Source: Peristeroidobacter soli (GTDB taxonomy: Bacteria; Pseudomonadota; Gammaproteobacteria; Steroidobacterales; Steroidobacteraceae). From it: a stretch of DNA of 64,000 nucleotides. The notes below the pieces were generated by a model. The model had not been told where the DNA came from. It made no database searches and saw only the letters and a program-made list of their open reading frames with translations. The stretch spans positions 434,001-498,000 of the forward strand of contig NZ_RYEV01000003.1 in assembly GCF_004138485.1 (NCBI RefSeq). The letters are read 5' to 3'. Both the position numbers and the translations under genes were made by a program. Positions 60,194 through 64,000 of this stretch are shown piece after piece. Every line of letters begins with the position of its first letter. Position 1 is the stretch's first letter.

Positions 60194-61135
60194 ATGGACA
60201 CGCTGCTGCACATCATCGAGAGCTACGGCCTGTGGGTCGTGTTCTTTTGCGTGCTGCTGGATCAGGGCGGTCTGCCGTTTCCCTCGTATGCGCCGATGAT
60301 CGTGACTGCCGCGCTCGCCACCGACAAACACGAATCGTTGCTGCCGGTGTTGCTGGTCGCGACGCTGGCGGCACTGATCGCCGATCTCGCGTGGTTCGCG
60401 GGCGGGCGGCGTTGGGGCAGGCAGCTGTTGCGGCTGATGTGTCGCGTGTCGTTGTCGCCGGATTCGTGCGTGGGCATGACCCGGAACATCTATGCGAAGT
60501 GGGGCGCGCCGTCGTTGATTCTCGCCAAATACATTCCGGGCTTTGCCGCCGTGTCGACCACGCTGGCGGGCGAGTCGGGCACCAGCGTGCGCCGCTTCAT
60601 CATTTACGACGGCATCGGTGCCGCGCTGTGGGCCGCCGGGGCGATCGCGTTGGGCGCGATGTTTCATGAGGCCGTCGAGGCACTGCTGGATCAGCTCGAG
60701 CAGCTCGGTCACTTCGCGCTGCTGTTGTTGATCGTCGCGGTGGTGTTGTTCGTGCTGTTCAAGTGGTGGCAGCGCCAGCGATTCACGGCGCAGATCCGCA
60801 TGTCGCGCATTTCCGTCGACGAGTTGCTGTCGTTGCTCGACTCAGGCTCGGCGACGGTGATTCTGGATGTGCGCAGTCCCGAGCGGCGCGCGGCGTCCGG
60901 CTGGATTCCGGGCAGCATCAGTGTTCGCGACCTTTCCGAGCTGCAAATGAAGCCCGGCGAGGAAGTCATCGTTTACTGCGATTGCCCGAACGACGCCTCG
61001 GCGGCGGTCGTGGCGCGGAAGCTTCGGGAGCTGGGTTTCAAGCGGGTCCGGCCTTTGGCCGGAGGCATCGAAGCGTGGCAGGCGCACGGGCGGCCGGTGG
61101 ACCGCCACGTGACCGATACGGCTACTGCCGCGTGA
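60194..61135 (+). CDS. DedA family membrane protein fused to a rhodanese domain
   Basis: The product has 313 residues. The DedA part (1-200) has GLPFPSYAPMIVTAALA, the ILAKYIPGFAAVSTTLAG block with the conserved Arg-free GPR-like loop, and a hydrophobic helix near 170-195. A cytoplasmic rhodanese domain follows: SRISVDELLSLLDSGSATVILDVRSPERRAASGWIPGS and VIVYCDCPNDASAAVVARKLRELGFKRVRPLAGGIEAWQ, with the active-site Cys in the VYC loop. DedA proteins translocate lipids or couple to the proton gradient. The attached sulfurtransferase suggests redox or sulfur sensing. The 3' end overlaps the convergent EF-hand gene by 14 bases. Confidence 0.9.
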   Translation: MDTLLHIIESYGLWVVFFCVLLDQGGLPFPSYAPMIVTAALATDKHESLLPVLLVATLAALIADLAWFAGGRRWGRQLLRLMCRVSLSPDSCVGMTRNIYAKWGAPSLILAKYIPGFAAVSTTLAGESGTSVRRFIIYDGIGAALWAAGAIALGAMFHEAVEALLDQLEQLGHFALLLLIVAVVLFVLFKWWQRQRFTAQIRMSRISVDELLSLLDSGSATVILDVRSPERRAASGWIPGSISVRDLSELQMKPGEEVIVYCDCPNDASAAVVARKLRELGFKRVRPLAGGIEAWQAHGRPVDRHVTDTATAA

Positions 61136-61403
61136 GCTTGCCGACAGTGACGCGATCTTTGTCGCGGGCGGCGTTGAATTCGGCCATGGAGACGAAGCCG
61201 TCGCCATCGGTGTCGAGCTCGGCGAACGTGTCCGACAGCCAGCGATCGAAGCCGGCTTCGGAGCGGCTCAGGCGGTGGTCGCCGTTGCGATCCAGCGTCG
61301 CGAACGCCGGCGCGGTCGCGATTTTCTTCTGGTCGTCGGCGGACGCACCGGTGGCGGTGAGCAGGCATGCGCTGCCGGCGACCGCGAATAAAAGCTTCTG
61401 CAT
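61122..61403 (-). CDS. Small exported EF-hand protein
   Basis: The product has 93 residues from ATG 61403 (61418 possible). The signal peptide ends ASA|DDQ. Two EF-hand loops are DRNGDHRLSRSE and DTDGDGFVSMAE. The first has His and Arg where calcium-coordinating and backbone-contact residues usually lie, so it may bind weakly. It is similar in kind to the protein at 23869. Predicted periplasmic calcium binder; partner unknown. Confidence 0.85.
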   Translation of the reverse strand: MQKLLFAVAGSACLLTATGASADDQKKIATAPAFATLDRNGDHRLSRSEAGFDRWLSDTFAELDTDGDGFVSMAEFNAARDKDRVTVGKLTRQ

Positions 61404-61575
61404 CACAAGGTTTCTCATAGGCGGGTATTGCAAATCAGTCGCTCTGAATACTCCCTGAATGTTTCAGACGTCATCGATCGTCCACATAGAGGCTCGCTGT
61501 TGGAGCAAGGCGCGGCGACCGGGTACGATTCTGAACAAGTTCAGTCCCAGCTCGAATTTCGTGAGGAGAATCGGT

Positions 61576-62088
61576 ATGGCCAAAGAAAGTTCCAAGAAAA
61601 ACGGTGGTAAGGGCGGCGAGGTCGCCATCGATATCGGTATCGGCGGCAAGGATCGCGAAAAAATTGCCCATGGCCTGTCCAAGGTCCTGGCGGATACCTA
61701 CTCGCTGTATCTGAAAACTCACAACTTCCATTGGAACGTCGAGGGTCCGATGTTCAACACCCTGCACCTGATGTTCATGGAGCAGTACACCGAGCTGTGG
61801 AACGCGCTGGATGCCGTCGCCGAGCGCATTCGTTCGCTGGGCTACCCGGCGCCGGGCACATATAGCGAGTTCGCGCGCCTGACTTCCATCGAGGAAACCG
61901 AAGGCGTGCCGGAAGCCATGGAGATGGTACGACTGCTGGTGGCGGGTCACGAAGCTGTCGCTCGTACCGCACGCTCGACTTTCCCGGCAGCGGAGAAGGG
62001 TGGGGACGAGTCCACCGCGGATCTGCTGACCCAGCGTCTGCAGGTTCACGAAAAGACGGCGTGGATGCTGCGCAGTCTGTTGAAGTGA
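61576..62088 (+). CDS. dps: Dps family DNA-binding ferritin-like protein
   Basis: The product has 170 residues. GAGGAG lies eight bases before ATG 61576. A lysine-rich N-terminal tail ([14 protein letters not shown]) that can bind DNA precedes the four-helix bundle. The ferroxidase ligands are in [19 protein letters not shown], and [19 protein letters not shown]. It forms a dodecamer storing iron and protecting DNA from hydrogen peroxide. It is monocistronic; no OxyR or Fur box was identified by eye. Confidence 0.94.
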   Translation: MAKESSKKNGGKGGEVAIDIGIGGKDREKIAHGLSKVLADTYSLYLKTHNFHWNVEGPMFNTLHLMFMEQYTELWNALDAVAERIRSLGYPAPGTYSEFARLTSIEETEGVPEAMEMVRLLVAGHEAVARTARSTFPAAEKGGDESTADLLTQRLQVHEKTAWMLRSLLK

Positions 62089-62118
62089 TTTGAATCGAAG
62101 CCGCGCACCCGCTGCCCG

Positions 62119-62481
62119 TCAGCGGGTGCCGCTGCCCAGGAGCGCGTCGACCGCGGTCTGGGCGTCGTCATCCAGTTCCTGGAAACGCAGCGAAATCCGG
62201 AATCCGTCCATTCCCACACAGGTACAGCAGACCACATTGGTCCGCGCCTGCAACCGCACCGGATTGCCACTCACAAAGGCATCCACCCGCACCAGCGCGG
62301 TCTCGCCTTCCCTCAGGGTGCGATCCATGAGCAGCCCCACGCCGCTGCTGGAGATCTGAATCGCCTTGGCGCTCAGGACGGTGCTGTGGCCCAGGCGCAC
62401 GCTGGCCGGCCAGCGCATGACCTTGACGCGGGTGGCCCCGGCGTCGGACGCGGGCCCATGCGAGCTGAAAAAAGACTCCAT
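62119..62481 (-). CDS. PilZ-domain-like protein
   Basis: The product has 120 residues from ATG 62481. RVKVMRWPASVRLGHS could supply the arginines of the RxxxR c-di-GMP motif, and IQISSSGVGLLMD matches the (D/N)xSxxG motif with Ser or Ile in place of the first acidic residue. The remaining strands (VRVDAFVSGNPVRLQARTNVVCC, FRISLRFQELDDDAQTAVDALL) fit the PilZ beta-barrel. It may bind c-di-GMP. It is a single gene divergent from the TetR gene. Confidence 0.65.
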   Translation of the reverse strand: MESFFSSHGPASDAGATRVKVMRWPASVRLGHSTVLSAKAIQISSSGVGLLMDRTLREGETALVRVDAFVSGNPVRLQARTNVVCCTCVGMDGFRISLRFQELDDDAQTAVDALLGSGTR

Positions 62482-62670
62482 GTCGGCCGTGTTGTTGGTT
62501 GCGGAAATCCGGTAGTGGCTTACTTCACCGGCGGTTCGGGGGAAATCGTAGCCTATCGGTGCGGAGAACGGCCCCCGCACCGGTCGGTGGTGCGCGAAAT
62601 TGTGAACCGGCTCTCGTACGGGTCGTGAGGTGAATCGTGGGCGGGCGGGGTGAACCCGGGCGGCGGCGCG

Positions 62671-62701
62671 GGTTACTATGGGTTACTGCCGGTTTACTGC
62701 C
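62671..62701. promoter_or_regulatory. Three 10-base direct repeats before the double TetR gene
   Basis: GGTTACTATG, GGTTACTGCC and GGTTTACTGC follow each other in exact 10-base register immediately before ATG 62702. One helical turn spacing suits cooperative binding. They may be an operator for autoregulation by the two-headed regulator, or a slippage product. Confidence 0.45.
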
Positions 62702-63985
62702 ATGACTTCGAATTCCAAAGACAGCGCCGCCCAGCCCACCGCCGAGGCCTCCTCCTTGGGGGCGGGTGTCGTCAATCGTCACGAGCGGGTGCTCGATGAG
62801 GCCGCTCGCCAGTTGAATCAGAAGGGCGTGCTGCTCACTTCGCTGGCCGAAATCGCCGCGAAACTGGGCGTCACCCGGGGGGCGATGTACCACTACGTCG
62901 CCGATCGCGAAGACCTGGTGTTCCAGTGTTATCGCCGGGCGGCCGAGATCATCGCGCGCCACTTGCGCGAGGCCGAGCGCGTCGGCGGCACTTCGGCGGA
63001 CGTCCTGGTCGATTTCATCGGCCGCATGCTCGATCCGGCGGAGCCCGAGATCGCCGCGCGTGCCGAAATCGCGATGATGAATCAGACCCAGCGCGACACC
63101 ATCCAGGGGTTGTATGACGGGTTGACCGCCCGCCTCGCGCACCTGCTGGAGACCGGGCATCGCGAAGGCGTGCTCCGAGCCTGCGATATCGAGGTCAATG
63201 CGCGAGTCATTCTCAGCCTGGTGACCTGGGCGCCGCTGGCGCGACCCTGGGCGCATGCGGTCGGGCCGATGGGCGCGGAACGATTGCGGTCCGCGGTGAT
63301 GGCAACCGTGCTCGAAGGCTTCTCGACCACTGCGAACCTGCCGGCTTACCAGCCGCTGGATCTTTCCAAGCTTGCGCCTCAAGTCGTCAGCGCATTCGAT
63401 CGGGACGCCGCGCTCGAAGCCAAGCGGGAAGCCTTGTTGCGAGCGGCGTCGCGTGCCTTCAATCGCAAGGGCATCGATGCCACGTCGCTGGAAGAGATTG
63501 CCGCCCAGCTCGGCACGACCAAGCGCACCTTCCATCATCACATCGGCAGCAAGCAGGAAGTGGTGTCGGCGTGCTACGAGCGCGCGTTCCGGATCTTTCT
63601 ATTCATCAAGGATCGCATGCTCGAATATTCGGGCACGCGCATGGAGGCGCTGTCGGCATCGATGGACGCGCTGGCCCGTGCGTATCCCAATGAAGACCTG
63701 AACCCGCTGTCGCCGCTGGTCGGCCACGGCGCGTTGTCGCCGGAGGGTCAGGCAAAGTTCGCGGTGCGCTCCGATCAGCTGGGCGACGCGTATCACGAGC
63801 TGATCCGTCAAGGCATGCGCGAGTCCAGTATCAAGGACGTGGACGTGCATGCGCGGGCGCTGATGCTGCCCGGCCTGCTCAGCTGGCTGGTCAAGGACGA
63901 CGTCCCTACCGATCCGACACAACAGCAACACATCGCCCGCGAGATCGCCAATCTGGTGGCCGTGGGCCTCAGAGTCCGTTCATGA
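62702..63985 (+). CDS. TetR family regulator with two fused TetR units
   Basis: The product has 427 residues from ATG 62702 (ATG 62678 possible). Unit 1 has the helix-turn-helix in LNQKGVLLTSLAEIAAKLGVTRGAMYHYVADREDLVFQCY (about 42-80). Unit 2 repeats it in FNRKGIDATSLEEIAAQLGTTKRTFHHHIGSKQEVVSACY (about 248-288). Each is followed by its own ligand-binding helices. Most TetR proteins are about 200 residues, so this is a tandem fusion that could act as an internal pseudo-dimer. The stop overlaps the next start (ATGA), so it is co-translated with the gene at the edge. Confidence 0.9.
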   Translation: MTSNSKDSAAQPTAEASSLGAGVVNRHERVLDEAARQLNQKGVLLTSLAEIAAKLGVTRGAMYHYVADREDLVFQCYRRAAEIIARHLREAERVGGTSADVLVDFIGRMLDPAEPEIAARAEIAMMNQTQRDTIQGLYDGLTARLAHLLETGHREGVLRACDIEVNARVILSLVTWAPLARPWAHAVGPMGAERLRSAVMATVLEGFSTTANLPAYQPLDLSKLAPQVVSAFDRDAALEAKREALLRAASRAFNRKGIDATSLEEIAAQLGTTKRTFHHHIGSKQEVVSACYERAFRIFLFIKDRMLEYSGTRMEALSASMDALARAYPNEDLNPLSPLVGHGALSPEGQAKFAVRSDQLGDAYHELIRQGMRESSIKDVDVHARALMLPGLLSWLVKDDVPTDPTQQQHIAREIANLVAVGLRVRS

Positions 63986-64000
63986 AAATCATCTATAGCG
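63982..64000 (+). CDS. Start of a gene running off the right edge
   Basis: ATG 63982 overlaps the TetR stop (ATGA), and only MKIIYS can be read. Translational coupling makes it the likely co-regulated partner of the regulator. Identity unknown. Confidence 0.5.

Overview
The window reads as chromosomal DNA of a GC-rich Gram-negative gammaproteobacterium. Evidence for this is the set of genes resembling YadGH, SlyX, ElaA, PurT, PrlC, AzoR and YhhW, a full TonB/ExbBD apparatus, lipoproteins with classical lipoboxes, and many periplasmic proteins. Gene content and style (TonB receptors, FecI/FecR, Dps, tandem TetR fusion) would suit a Steroidobacteraceae/Xanthomonadales-like lineage, but that placement is inference. 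No tRNA, rRNA, CRISPR array, phage or transposase gene was seen.

Layout. 1-5908: partial M19 dipeptidase, GNAT plus YadGH-type ABC exporter operon, EamA transporter, arginase-family hydrolase, periplasmic beta-propeller. 6140-17079: SRAP protein with altered active site, phosphodiesterase, an ECF sigma / small membrane protein / polymer-forming-RDD operon, usher-like lipoprotein, ElaA, DUF4159 protein, lysophosphatidate acyltransferase, UBP zinc finger, glycine-zipper protein, GNAT, periplasmic RidA. Two long perfect inverted-repeat elements (14178-14481 and 16884-17038) sit between convergent gene pairs here. 17080-32180: propeller-amidohydrolase, purT, EcsC, GalM-like lipoprotein, EF-hand protein, orphan histidine kinase, slyX, trehalase, two pirins, a QseBC-type two-component pair, azoR with a divergent LysR regulator.

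33182-58543 is the most remarkable region: a same-strand block of exbB-exbD-tonB-ECF sigma-fecR, then a terminator, an STN-type TonB-dependent receptor, a second terminator, six consecutive paralogous two-domain AAA+ ATPases, a four-cysteine lipoprotein, a YddA/SbmA-BacA-type ABC transporter, a GH2 glycosidase, an M16 peptidase, an oligopeptidase A (M3) and a small membrane protein. Receptor + TonB + YddA-like ABC + M16 protease is the composition of the protease-associated import (Fus / YddB-PqqL-YddA) systems. Here it is extended by a six-gene AAA+ array and by peptidases with no export signal. I infer a substrate (peptide, protein or glycopeptide) taken up by the TonB receptor, moved across the inner membrane by the ABC protein and dismantled in the cytoplasm. 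The six ATPases may form a heterohexamer: every C-terminal AAA domain keeps its Walker A lysine and arginine fingers, while the N-terminal P-loops are intact in some genes and lost in others. I do not recognise this combination as a named system.

58814-64000: small conserved genes, a DUF4431-like periplasmic protein, DedA-rhodanese fusion, EF-hand protein, dps, a PilZ-like protein, and a double TetR regulator translationally coupled to a gene that runs off the right edge.
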